A stretch of DNA of 64,000 nt from positions 1,054,001-1,118,000 of the forward strand of contig BRXU01000026.1 in assembly GCA_030267565.1 (NCBI GenBank), read 5' to 3'. This document shows positions 47,749 through 59,189 of the stretch, one piece after another. The stretch comes from Pleodorina starrii (Eukaryota > Chlorophyta > Chlorophyceae > Chlamydomonadales > Volvocaceae). The translations under genes and the position numbers were made by a program. A model generated the notes under the pieces. That model saw only the letters and a list, made by a program, of their open reading frames with translations. It was not told the origin of the DNA and ran no database searches. Position 1 is the stretch's first letter. Each line of letters starts with the position of its first letter.

Positions 47749-48594
47749 TCTACCTTGACATGATCTGCACGCCAACAGAATAAGACGTGCTTTCGGAGGC
47801 CGTTCCTAGGAGAATATGTCACTACCGGTATACGCGTGGGGCTCGCACTTGCATGAACACCGGAGTAGATACCAATTTAGTGTGATTTCGAAATTTGTTT
47901 ATTTCATCACTCTGCGCGTTTGCACGAGTTATGATAACTGTCCCGACTCCCGAGGTCGGTCTGTAACCATGTCCCGAGACTGAGCCACGGTTCTGACCGT
48001 TAACCCCTTGCTCGCCCATCGGTCAGCCCGCGTCGTGTTTTATTGACCGCCGGACATGGCCTCCCCGTGACACGGTGACACGGTCGCGGTGAACGCCGCT
48101 CGTCACGGTGCCGGTTCATGTAGGGTCTCAAATGTCGTTGGCTGCTCGCTGTCTCGGGCGGTCGTTGATTTTTGCACCCTCCGTTTCCGACCAACGGGCT
48201 GGGTGGGTATTACGTCTGTTGTTGGCTAGGCTGAGGCGGCCTCCGGTTTCGCTGTTGGCATGGCTGATGGCTCCCTGCTCTGTGCAAAGGCAGGCCCCTG
48301 GGGTAGGATGATCTGACTGTCTAACCGGTACGGCTAGCGACCGGTGTGAAAGCTGGTCCCCATCGTTATACTCGCAGGTGTCCGAAGGCAAGACGGTGCA
48401 AGCTCCTTGCGACGAAGACCACACAAAGCGATCGCACAGAACATGTTCTACGGCCCGGCCCCAAAGAGCACCCGCCGCCCACAAGCCATAGCCAATGACC
48501 GGTGAGGCCGTGGAGTACTCCAGGCTGAGTTGATCTGCAGTGTTGCTGGCAGGCAAACGGCAACCATCGATGAGCTACGCGGCGGCAAGCGACC

Positions 48595-48599
48595 TTACA
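48595..48599 (-). terminator. Candidate poly(A) signal for zinc-protein gene 1
   Basis: TGTAA on the coding strand about 550 nt past the stop at 49147. Spacing is normal for this kind of genome. Confidence 0.35.
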
Positions 48600-48692
48600 G
48601 CACTCCAAATGTCCACGACTGGACGAAAACGGAACCCGGAGCGAATGTGCCCCACTGCCCCTGTTCCGAAGGTCTCGTACATGGACACTGAA

Positions 48693-48774
48693 CTAGGGAC
48701 TGATTTGGCCGCCCGTAGCCAGTCCCTAGGACGTGTGCCCTGTTATTGGGACTTTAATAAAGTCCCAATAACAG
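48693..48774. repeat. Two adjacent inverted repeats, one a perfect 35-nt hairpin
   Basis: CTAGGGACTG (48693-48702) pairs with CAGTCCCTAG (48720-48729). Directly after it, 17-bp arms CTGTTATTGGGACTTTA (48740-48756) and their perfect complement (48758-48774) flank a single A. Both share the GGGACT/AGTCCC core. Confidence 0.9.
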
Positions 48775-49146
48775 ACTTGGCCATTAGGCGGGCTACCTGA
48801 AGCAACACATATCGCTTTTCGTAACGGGCGCAACGGGCGGCGTAACGGCGCTGCGACACGTCGTTTCAAGCACCCGCCTAAACCCTCATGATTTCGGGCC
48901 CCCAGCGTCTCGTCATCATTCATGTCTCCTACCACACCGAGCAACTTTTGCCTTGCGGATGGCCACGTTTTTAGGTAAATCCCAAGCTTGCGACACTCCG
49001 ACCCAACTTGATGTGCGGTGCGGTGAGAGCACCCCAAAACAAGGTTCTCCCGGCGAAGCAGATGCGCAGCCTCAGCTGATGTGCATCACAGTGCACAGCC
49101 AGCAACGTCTTTCCTCCGTCCGTTTCTCACGTCCTCGTTCGCCGCT

Positions 49147-52100
49147 TCAGTTGCCGAGGCACAGAGCCAACAATTCGTCAAGGTCCGCTGCCTCCTCCAC
49201 CTCGCCGATGGCCACCGGCGAAGGGGCGCTATCGCCCATCCCGACCCCGAACGCTACCGGTTGCTGTAACTTCGGCGCGTTAGGCATCGGCCCCAACTGA
49301 TGCTCCTCCAATGCCACGTTCGCCGCGCCGTGTAGTCCAGGCTCAACCCGCATGGCTGCTCCGCCTCCGCTGCACGCCTCCCAGGCCGCGGCCCCTGGGT
49401 ACTGCAGCTGCTGCACCGTCCCGAACGACTTGCGGACCACAACGTAATAGGTCACGGCGCCCGTCTCGTCGGCGAATCCAATCTGCGCGGGCAATAATAC
49501 GAAGATGTCAACAGGGCGGAATAGGGAAAACCGCGGGCGCGGAGACAGTTCAGCGGGTCTTCAGCAACGCGCTTGCAAAGTGACACGTACTTGACGTCGT
49601 GCAGTTAAGCAGCGATTAGGATGCGAGAGTTACAACGAGGGACCACTAGGGTCCCTGCCCTGGCGCATTCTTGAGTCAACTCAGAACCTCAGCCATTAGG
49701 ATCGGCAAGCAAAGCAAGTGAAAACCCGGGCCCGCCGACCTAGTGGAACCCAGCACTATACATGCGGAGTGGGGCTACGGAGGCATCTGCCTGGTCTATA
49801 TCAGATAGGCTGGCCGCAAGCGTGCGAACGGGACCCTCATTTCAAGATGCTTGTTGTGCCACTCACCAGCTCGGGCTCCTCCCCGTACACGTCCTCCATG
49901 CGCATGAACGCGCCGGTCCGCTTGTCCTGCACAACGGCGTTTCCGTCCAGGGAATAGATGGCGTCGTAATCCACAATGGGGTCGGGATCGACGTCGTTCG
50001 GGTCAATCTGATCGAAAGAGGCAGGGGAGGCGGCGACGGAGGTGTCGAGCGAGGCCACCAGGGACTCTGGCGGCGACGCGGTGTCGTTGCTGCCGTAATC
50101 TGAAATGTCGTGCTGCAGCTGCTGCTGCTCCTGCTGCTGCGGCTGCGGCTCCATCGCCGCCGCCTTGGCGCTGGGCGTTGCCGGCTGGGTCACCGCTGCG
50201 GTCGCCGCTGCGTCGTTGGCCTTGTCGGCTTGCTTGGAGCGCGGCTCCGAGCTGAGCTGCTGGGCCTTGTCAATGCTGCCCGTTCCTGCACCAGTAGTAC
50301 GGCAAGGCGTCACACATTTATAGAATACGAGGCTACTGGCTTGGCCGCGGGCGTGTCAGTGACATGGGGCTGGCCAAGGGTTGGAGCGGCGTCCCTGCCG
50401 ACCCCACCTGCCCGACGCGGCGTTGCGATGTCGCATCCATCCCAATCCCAATCCCAACATTCTCAAGGCAGTTAAGCCGCCGGGGGCGCTGCATCGGCCG
50501 ATAACTCGGGTTCCCGCGGGCGCCCTGCCCCGACCAGCGAATTACGACCCATTTAAGAGTCGCACCCTCACACGCCATCCTTCCATCCGCCGCACCGCGC
50601 TGCAGTGTGCTGGCAACCCGCCGAGGGCGCCAAGCGCTGCTAGTGAGTGACCCATGTGACGCCACCTGCCCACCTGGGGCATTCTTGGACGCGCCTCCAG
50701 CCGGTATGGTCGTTACCGCAGCGGTGGATGCACGGTTGGCCGATGACGCATTCCCTTCGGCCCGCAGCGCCGCCACCAGCGCGCGTTGCTGGGCCAGGTT
50801 GGAACCGCCGGCGGGCACTTTCTTTGAATCGGTCCAGCCGGGAATGGTGGTGGGCTGTCGTACTACGGGTTCCGGAGCCATTGCCGAGTTCTTCGATATG
50901 GCCGACACCGCTGTCGTCGTTTTGGATACGGTGCGGGATGCCGCGGTCTTGTTGACGAGTGACTTCGAGGGGCGGGCGCCCTGAACCTGGAACGTGTTTT
51001 CGCTGCGGGGCCACGCGGGGAAGCCGGGGGACGCCGGGTTACAGAGACCCATCTCAACTGGGACACGAAATCCCAATGCGCAAATGCGGTGGTGGCTCCG
51101 TTCCGGATCATTATTGTGGGATGATACACGTCTTGTCGGCTGGCTACAGCGGCAAGGCCGGGCGCGGTCCGGGTTCCACTCAGCTGAACGCCCAAACAGT
51201 AGCAATCGTCAATGGATGCAGCGAGACACCGACAAGCAGCAAACAATCAAGCCCGCCTGGTCTATCCTTCGCCAGGCGCACTCTGGCCGCGCCACACACG
51301 CGGCGCCGCCCGGCTAAATATCGTTTTCGCGTGCGTCTTTCTAACGAACCCTTCAGATTGCCGTGACTTGCCTCGGGCGCTTTTGGAGGCGTGGCAGTTC
51401 ACCTTCGCCATCCGTGTCGCATTCATCATCGTCACGCTTGGAGCTGCGTTTTCCTGGGGGAGAGGGAGAGACGGAACAGCCAAGCCAAGACACGGCCGTT
51501 ACGGCACAGGCAGCAGCAGTTGCCGAATTATTGGCTTACGCATCGCGGAAACTCTGGTAGGGCACCGGGCGTCCACACGATCAAGAATTATCACTACCGA
51601 ACCGTCATGGAAAGCACGTCTGACACATCAATCACGTTTGGACGTGCCCGGCGCCTTGCAACTCCTCAAAGTGCCGTGAGTTCACATCCGCAAGGCACGT
51701 CCGCGAGGCAGGGTAGCAGATTGTGTGCACCGTTGCCTGCACTCAACAACAACCTCCAGCTGCCGAGCTTCTGAGATGAGATCCACGATCAATGTGTGCC
51801 TGCACAGTGCCCGGCGGCGTGGCCCCCTCCCCACAACTTACCGATTGGCCGGAAACTGGAGAAATCGTCATCAGCTTGTTCGAAGCTTTCGCGGATGTTG
51901 GCCGCGGTTGCGGATACCGAATTGCTTCCATTGCGGACGACAGTGGGCGGACGCTGCCCTTTGACAACTGTAACACCTCTGGCGGCAGCTTTCGCGAGGG
52001 CTTGTGGTAAACCGGGATTCGCCTTCGAGGTCGGTACGACCGGGGCTGGTACGACTCGTGCCGTATTCACCATCAGGTTCACTGCAATCGCTGCCTGTTT

Positions 52101-52894
52101 GTTCAGCTCCTTCTTCTTGGAGTTCGCGGGCAGCCTCATGTGCGTCTTCTTGATCGTACCCAAGCAGGGCTTGCCGTTGGACAGCGTTGCGGGGCAGGCA
52201 AAGCCGGTCTGCAGGAGGAGGTGTGACCCAGGCCGCGCACACAGTGCTCTGTGAGTTGCGCAGCTCGTCTAGACGACGCAGTCTAGCTCAATTTGACGCC
52301 TCACACGACCCACTCCCACCCCACCCAAGCAAGGTAAAACGTCTCAATCTCACGGCACGGTTAGATGCGAAGCCAAACACGCGCGCGCCCCACCTTCTGT
52401 TCGGCGCCCCGACCATTCTTGCGAAGGTACTTCTCGATGCAAGCCTCATGGAAGACATTGTCTTCACAGTTCCGGCTGCAATCCAGCTGCCTGCCGGTTG
52501 GGTAGTGACCATAGCACAACCGTTCTTAGGCCAAGGTTTGGACACCCAACACGGCGAGTGAGTGCCGGAAGTCCATAGTTCCGGATACGCAGGTCTTCCA
52601 ATTCCAAGAAATGTTTACTCTGCTTCCAAACAACGCGTGCAGTGCGATGCTTACAGACGACAGCACGCCCTCGCCCCCAATAACCCCCTGGCACGCATGC
52701 ACATGCTTCACAATGCCGATGTCTGTGCAATGAAGCACTGTAAATCAACACCAACCGAAAGCACTCGATACTGTCGTTCGGGCTCCAATTGCGATTTGGC
52801 CAGCCCACTTGCTATTGGCATACTGCAGCTCTCACCTGTAATAAGTCTCAGGCTCGACGACTTGCGAGCATAAACTACAGACAGCGCCGGCCAT
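49147..52894 (-). CDS. Zinc-binding protein of unknown function, paralogue 1
   Basis: Six in-phase exons give 548 aa: 52894-52836, 52475-52394, 52208-51842, 51057-50674, 50285-49867, 49482-49147. The N-terminus has a RING-like spacing: MAGAVCSLC, then NVFHEACIEKYLRK, then GFACPATLSNGKPCLGTIKKTHMR (C-x2-C...H-x3-C...C-x9-C), split over three exons. A basic disordered part follows, then PEPVVRQPTTIPGW (about residue 220), DPIVDYDAIYSLDGNAVVQD with MEDVYGEEPEL, FADETGAVTYYVVVRKS, and the acidic tail ADLDELLALCLGN. An extra in-phase 51-nt micro-exon (51453-51403) could lie in intron 3. I do not recognise the family. It sits head-to-tail with a diverged copy at 53921-57444. Nuclear or ubiquitin-linked roles are possible guesses only. 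Confidence 0.75.
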
Positions 52895-53706
52895 GGTCAG
52901 GAAACAAGCAGAATCTGAGTGTCAAATCGCCCTGATCTTCTTAACCTATTCTGTAGACAGGCGCAATCAGACGATACGAGCCCAATCAGCGTTTCAGGTG
53001 AGCGTGAGACTGCAAATCAGTGACTATAATCAAGGTTGCAAAAGTCTGGTTTTTCAGCCACCTTCACTTTATAGATGCGACAATAAGGACGACGTAGATA
53101 GTGTCTGAGAGGCGGGTTTAATGTTCCATTTTGTCGGATGGCTACGCCTTATGTCAGCAGTGTCGTACCTGTCGTTCTGCGATGCCATGTCAGTTGTCAG
53201 TTGTGATGCTCCTCCGCAACGTGCAGTTTGACACGACCTTGCATGGGAACCCCACAACCTATGCACTGCACCTGTCGCTGCCAATGTAGGCAATGTTTTC
53301 CGTTCGCAGAAGAGCCTTTGCCCTTCGTGCCTTCCTTCTTCGGAGCGTGGCAGCTCATAGGCCAGCGTGCGGCGCTTGGCAGTTGTCGCATATTAGCACT
53401 GGCATTCACTTGTTGTTACAAAGGGGAAGACATGATGACGCAAATATTGATTATCGAAATCACACCATCTGCACGCCGTTGTCAACTTTTTTAGTCGTTT
53501 GTTGGAGTGGAAAACAAAAAAATACCCCTTGCAGAGCCTGCACCATCAATTATCACGCGGACAAGCCGGCACACGCCATACCTCAGCGCACCATTTCCCA
53601 AGGCCAAACGGCAATATTGATGCAACCGACATGTGGAGTCTACCCGTAGGCCGCTTCAGGCCACGTTCCCGTACATCCTGTATTTCCTCGACAGCCATCC
53701 TTCACT

Positions 53707-53772
53707 CCGATTATCGTCCAACGTCCGTGCGTAAACGTCCGTCCGATTATCGTCCAACGTCCGTGCGTAAAC
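53707..53772. repeat. 30-bp direct repeat, period 36
   Basis: Two identical copies of CCGATTATCGTCCAACGTCC extended to CGTGCGTAAAC (53707-53736 and 53743-53772), just past the stop of zinc-protein gene 2, so within its likely 3' UTR or spacer. Confidence 0.9.
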
Positions 53773-53794
53773 TTGTGGAATACGCTTCTTGCAG

Positions 53795-53799
53795 TTACA
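53795..53799 (-). terminator. Candidate poly(A) signal for zinc-protein gene 2
   Basis: TGTAA on the coding strand 122 nt past the stop at 53921; another is at 53416-53420 (about 500 nt). The farther one has a more usual distance. Confidence 0.3.
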
Positions 53800-53920
53800 G
53801 CATCAGGCCACCGTACGTCACGCTTGTGCATGTGCATCACCACTGTCGTGCCAATAGAAAGACCCGATTGGTTTCCTTACGGAAATAATTCCCTCACGTG
53901 GTTTTCCTTTGATACCAAAA

Positions 53921-56900
53921 CTACACGCGAAGGAGCGCCATCAGGTCATCGACGTCCTCGGCCGGGATTTCATCGACGGAAGCCGGAGCCTCTGCAATGT
54001 AACCCGCGCTGTGGGCAGCCTGAAGGCCCAGCTTGCCGACCGAAGCTCCCTGACTCATGGGCGATTGGGACACGGCCGCATACGGAGCCGTCGGCTGACT
54101 CTCCGGCAGCGACGGCTTCGGACCCAGGACCGGGGCGCTGACCATGCACAGCGCCAGCAGGTCGTCCAGATCGGCCTCCTGCTCGTCCACGCCGCCGACC
54201 GGCTCGGCCTGAACAAAGGCCGCTTGCTGCACAGCCTGTCCACCGCCTGGTCCAGCCGTCACCACGTCGACAGCGTCCGGCATCGAATACTGCAGAGCAA
54301 GCTGAGCATTGGGAACGGGTGCCTGGGGATCTGGCGGAGCAGCTGTCGGCTCCGGGATCACTCCAGTCGTCGTTACGACCGCACCGTTATCACCGAGAAC
54401 CACCGCCTCCGCCTCCTGCTGCGCCTTCTTCATGGTTGATTTGCGGACAATCACGTAGTAGGTCAGAAAGCCCGAGGCGTCCTGGAACTCACACTGCACG
54501 GCACGAAGGACCGCGAGGAAGGTTTGCGTGCAACTAGAACAAGCGTGGACTTTTGTGGATTTTTTTACTGGTGGCACACAAGCGGCGAGTTCTACATACA
54601 TGCAAAGCACGTCCGCTGCACAACGGCGCAGGTCGGTCGTGTGCTCGGGCACCCTCGCTTCCCTCGTCGCTCGAGCTCCCTGTGCAGCACCGCAACACCT
54701 GACCTAGCTAAACCGTGGAACGTGGCCCTCCATACAAACAGCTCTGAATTTTTTACTCACCACCACAGCGGATGCTCCGTACACGGCTTCGTACTCGTAG
54801 CAGTTCCCGTGCACGTCCTGCACCACTAGAAGGCCTTCCTCAGTTTCGTACAGTTGGTCATAGCCAACAATCGGATCCTCCTCGTCGTCGAGAGCTGCGG
54901 GAGAAACCGGTGCCGTGGCGTCCAGGGAAGCCGATGGCTCGCCGACGGTCATGGGAGACACGGGAAAGCCCCCGATCGAGCTACCACTGCTCGAAACAGT
55001 CTCCAGCTTCGGCGTGCCGATAGGAGCGACGACGTCGGCCGTGATGGCCATTTTCGTGGAAGATGGAGTCGAAAACGGAAAGGCAGGGAAGTCCTCCTGC
55101 GTGAGGTTGAAGTCCTGAGGCTTCTCTGAGCGTGTGCTGTCGCCGTCTCCGGCATCCGGATAGATAACTCCGGCCTCCCTGCAGAGAACCAAACATGAAG
55201 ATGCCGGAACACCAACGGAAGGTCGATCCTCAAAAACGAGGTGGGACGTCTTCGGGGCGTAGCAACATGCCATGTACAAGCATCCAACACTCATATCCGA
55301 ACAGCACACACCATTTCCGAAAGGTACAAAACCGCGCGGAATGCATGGGCATAAACCTGAATCTTGTAGCCCCGGCGCTGAAAGCCCCAACCACGCAAAC
55401 GCGCACCGGTCCCGATGATACACGCACCGCGCATAACGCAGGGATGCGTGGGTGTCACCCTCATCCACGTCCTCCGATGCCTCCTCGCCGTCATCGTGCT
55501 GTGGAGAGGACGGCTGGCGCACACGCGTGCCTGCAGCTCGCGGAAGACTTGGGGTCAGGGGCGTGCTGACGGCTTCGACGAACGGGATGGCTAGGATCAC
55601 AGCATAGCACACCATCACTAGCATCTCGTTTCAAAACCCATGTCTGGCGCCAACGTGCCCCTGCCACTTCCACAGGGCACCTCGAAATTCCCAAAATTCC
55701 CAGGGCAATTAGTGACTGTGCTCAAATACGTACAGTATGCCCCATATGACTAGCATAGAGATAGCTGTCAAGCAAGTGTATGACAAAACCCAGGTGGCTT
55801 CACAAGACCTTGGCGAATATTTGCAATCCATCCGTGTGCACCCAGGACGTCCTGCCCAGCCTAGTATGAGGCGCTCCACTCACCACCGGCCTCCCTGTTG
55901 CCCTGGGGTGCGGCACCTGCCGGGCCGGCTGCGGTGTTGGCAACCTGCGCCTTGGAGCTCCGACCCGCTCCCGCTTTAGCCTCAGCCTTCAGGGCTGCGA
56001 GCTTGGCACGGTCAACTTGAGGCATGGCCGACGCCTTTCGAACATTTTCGAGAGCGCTCCATCCAGGAATGACACGTTGACGCACAACGCGCTCCGGGAT
56101 CATGGAGCTGTTGTTGCTGACCGCCAATGCAGTACCGTTCAGACGGGCAGCTGGGCCGCTGCCGGGGGCAACAAACTTAACAGCTGTCGTCACATTTGCC
56201 AAAGTTGATGCAACTGCAAGCAATCGACGTGCCGGGCGGGCGGGTGGGTGGGTGTTAAGCTGTTAACGTGTCTGCGCGCTACGGGTTTGGGTGTATATTC
56301 GACATATTTGGTGTGATACATCGGCGGCATCAAACTCTGAATGAGTATCGAAGCACGGTTAAGTACACTGGAAGCAAGCACAAGGAGCCTCACTCAAGGG
56401 CAGGAGTTTTGATAGGCAACCTTGTGAACCTATCAGGCACTTACCAGGCCTCACGTTGCTGACAGTTAGACCGACTTGGCGAAGAGCACCTTCGCCAGCT
56501 GGTCGCATTGCCGCCGTCGCAGCAGCTACTCCAGGCTTGCTCTCCTTGGCTTTGGGAGCTGAAAGCTTTAGCTTCGGTAGAGCGGCGGCCGCTGCAGCAG
56601 CTTCGACGCGCTTCTGTTTCTTCTTCTGGTTCAATGGCATACGATGATGCGTCCCTGTGATACGACCTGAACATGGCTTGCCGTTGTCAAGAGTGACGGG
56701 GCATTGATAGCCAATCTGCGCGACAAAAGGAACAACGAATTCGAAGGCTGCTGCTGTATCTTCCTAAACCGCAAGCATGCGAATGGTGTTGACTGCTCAC
56801 GGCCGCAAGAAACGGCATGCAAACCGAACCCCGACGTCCCGACGCTAGGTCAGGTCCCGACGCTAAGTCAGGTCCAGCACAAAGCTCGCGAAATGAGGGT

Positions 56901-57444
56901 CGCAATGAGGGCCTCAGTCGCTAATGTCCATCGGCGCCGTAGGCAGGAACGGCATTAACATAAAGCACTTCTAGGAAGCCGTCACACCACTCGCCAATTG
57001 GTCTGTAGGCAGTTTCAGCTTCCTCAAGTACTTATTGATGCAGTCCTCATGATACGCATGCTCGCTTCCAGGGCAAGCACCATAGGAGCAAGTAAGCTCT
57101 CTGCGACGAGGCAAACGGTCGAAGGCCACGTTTGCGGAGCATGCCTTGCAAATCTTTCAACGGTAGGTACAGCAGAAACGTCCTGAACAACTTGGCAACG
57201 GCAGTCGAGATGGCTCCCCACAGCGGGTCTAGAAGCGACTGCTCTCAACGCAGCGCAACCAGTCCCAGAGCGTCATAGCAGTTGAAATGCGTTCATAGGC
57301 TCTCCTTGGTACAAACAAACCTCGCATAAACAAAAAAGCTCGCCAGCACAGTCAAGCCCAGAAGGATGCCCACCTGCGATACTCCGCATCCGTGACCTCA
57401 TCTGAACAAATATAGCACGTTTGCTTCTTCCCAGGGACAGCCAT
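53921..57444 (-). CDS. Zinc-binding protein of unknown function, paralogue 2
   Basis: Six exons give about 576 aa: 57444-57374, 57064-56986, 56715-56445, 56213-55884, 55167-54761, 54493-53921. Exon count, order and most phases match paralogue 1. The N-terminus is MAVPGKKQTCYICSDEVTD, then AYHEDCINKYLRK, then GYQCPVTLDNGKPCSGRITG with THHRMP, the same C-x2-C...H-x3-C...C-x9-C arrangement. Then come PERVVRQRVIPGW, DPIVGYDQLYETEEGLLVVQD with EAVYG, and FQDASGFLTYYVIVRKS. The tail holds EADLDDLLALC and a second related copy EDVDDLMALLRV at the very end. The exon 5 acceptor is uncertain: a stronger AG at 55179 would need phase 2. Retention of spaced motifs in otherwise diverged copies indicates purifying selection. 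Function unknown. Confidence 0.75.
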
Positions 57445-57810
57445 AATTGTCACTGGTTGCCTTCTGCAACCGGGACCCGAAACTTAAAAGCAAAGTGGCA
57501 CTGTGAATTCAGTACATGTGAACTAAGAGTCCAGGCCAGATAGAGCTTTGCATATAGTGTGCCAATGTCGTTTGTTCAGGTGTGCCAAAGTGCCTCCCGA
57601 GGATTGTCGTCTATTTATACCACGGAAGGGTCGTACGGCATCGCCTTTGCTGCCGAGAGAGCCCCCCAGGAGCCGGGCCCAGGAGCGATGCTGCCGGAAG
57701 CCGCACTCAGACAAGCAAGAAACTGTAATTATGTTTTACCACATGCACAAGTAGCACCGCTGCAAGCTTTGTTTTTAGGTCCAACTTGGGTTGCTACCGT
57801 ATTCCAAAGT

Positions 57811-57894
57811 AATACGCCTTGATACGTCTAGATACGCCAGAAGGTTGGGTCTTTCCAGGGGTGGCGTATTCCTGGCATATTATTCCTGGCGTAT
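57811..57894. repeat. Cluster of short inverted repeats
   Basis: AATACGCC (57811) pairs with GGCGTATT (about 57863), and ATACGCCAG (about 57832) with CTGGCGTAT (about 57886). The whole 84 bp can fold into a branched or nested hairpin. Confidence 0.65.
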
Positions 57895-58268
57895 GCTTCC
57901 TACTTAGGTGCTTGTCGTATGGGTACCGAACGGCTCCTTGCGAGACCTGAAGACACTGAAAGCGCGCTCCGGAGCCCCTGGCACCTTGTTAAAAGTTGGT
58001 TGCTAGCTGCTGGCTTACAGTCACGATCCGTGTTAACGGCATGCGGTAGAGATGGATGATGGGCCCGAACCTGAGAAGGCCAAACGTGGTCCCAAGCCAG
58101 GCGTAACCAACAAATACTGCGATGATTATGGGTCAGCTGACATCGCCTCACGCTGCACCGCAACAAAGTGCAGGGCATGAGGCCACGTGACCCCCTCAAA
58201 GCGCGAACAAACCCAAGGTGTCAGGGTTGTGCTTGCACCTGAAAAACTGGGTGTGCCCAGGGTCTCCC

Positions 58269-58530
58269 CACTTCCCCTTCCCTTCCCTTCCCTTCCCTTC
58301 CTTGTTCCTTCCCCTCCCATCCCCTCCCCCTCCCTTTCTCTCCCTTTCCCCTTTCCCCTCCCCTTTCCCCTTTCCTTCCCCCTTCCCCTTCCCCCTTCCC
58401 CTTTCCCCTTCCCCTTCCCCTTCCCCTTCCCCTTCCCCTTCCCCTTCCCCTTTCCCTTTCCCTTTCCCTTTCCCTTTCCCTTTCCCTTCCCCTTTCCCTC
58501 CCTTTCTCTCCCTTCCCCTTCTCTTCCCGC
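58269..58530. repeat. CCCTT/CCCTTT pyrimidine-rich microsatellite
   Basis: About 260 bp of almost pure C/T on the plus strand with shifting units (CCCTT, CCCCTT, CCCTTT). The purine/pyrimidine asymmetry could favour triplex (H-DNA) structure. The ORFs through it are artefacts. Confidence 0.95.
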
Positions 58531-59189
58531 TCAAGATGGACACGGGGGCGAAGGTCCCGTCATTCGCCGTGGGGAGCTAAGAGGCATGTGCTTGTACCCG
58601 GGGACTTGTGGTCGGGATCAGTGCGACGGACGCGTGGGGAAGGCGGGCTTGTGTGGTGGCTGGGCGAGGTATTGCGGACGGAGGGTCAGCGCTGCAGTGT
58701 ATGTTTGGACGGGGGCGGGGCGGTGGGGTGAATGCGTCTCAAGTCTTCATGGCGCTGCACGGCACCAAAGACCAAACAAGACTTTCGACGGAGAACGGTA
58801 GCGTGCTCGGCCAACGCTGCTCCAGGGTGGGTAAAAAGAAGATACCCCGGCTCCAGGGTGGGATGCCCCGGAGCGAGCACCCACGGCCTGCAAGCATCAT
58901 GTCACTCAGCTGATGCGTGTTATCCTTTTTCCCCCTTTGTTGATTGGCGTGCGCTACGTCACACGCTGGCATGGGCCTCTTTGCTAGCATCTGGCAAACC
59001 TAGCAAACCTAGGTCCATCGACTGTCAACTGAACTGCACATCTTAGTAGCTAGCCATAATCTCTTGCTCCTGGCATGCCGGAGGCATCCACCTTTTCAGT
59101 CACCACTCTGGTGACTTCAGACCGCCGGTACGCTTAAACTCTTCCGCCTTCACTTTTGCCTGCCTGCCTGCCTAATTGCTGACGTGGAA

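Larger units (their letters stand above)
47749..49146. other. Intergenic region between the nucleoside hydrolase and zinc-protein gene 1
   Basis: It should hold the nucleoside-hydrolase promoter on the left and the 3' UTR of the zinc-protein gene on the right. No supported gene; small ORFs only. Two inverted repeats near 48.7 kb are listed separately. Confidence 0.5.

Noticed and set aside
53069..53409. ATG-containing exons MASQNDR and MSCHAPKKEG as the first exon of zinc-protein gene 1
   Set aside because: The exon at 52894-52836 gives the expected C-x2-C (CSLC) with the right phase-2 donor, as in the paralogue.
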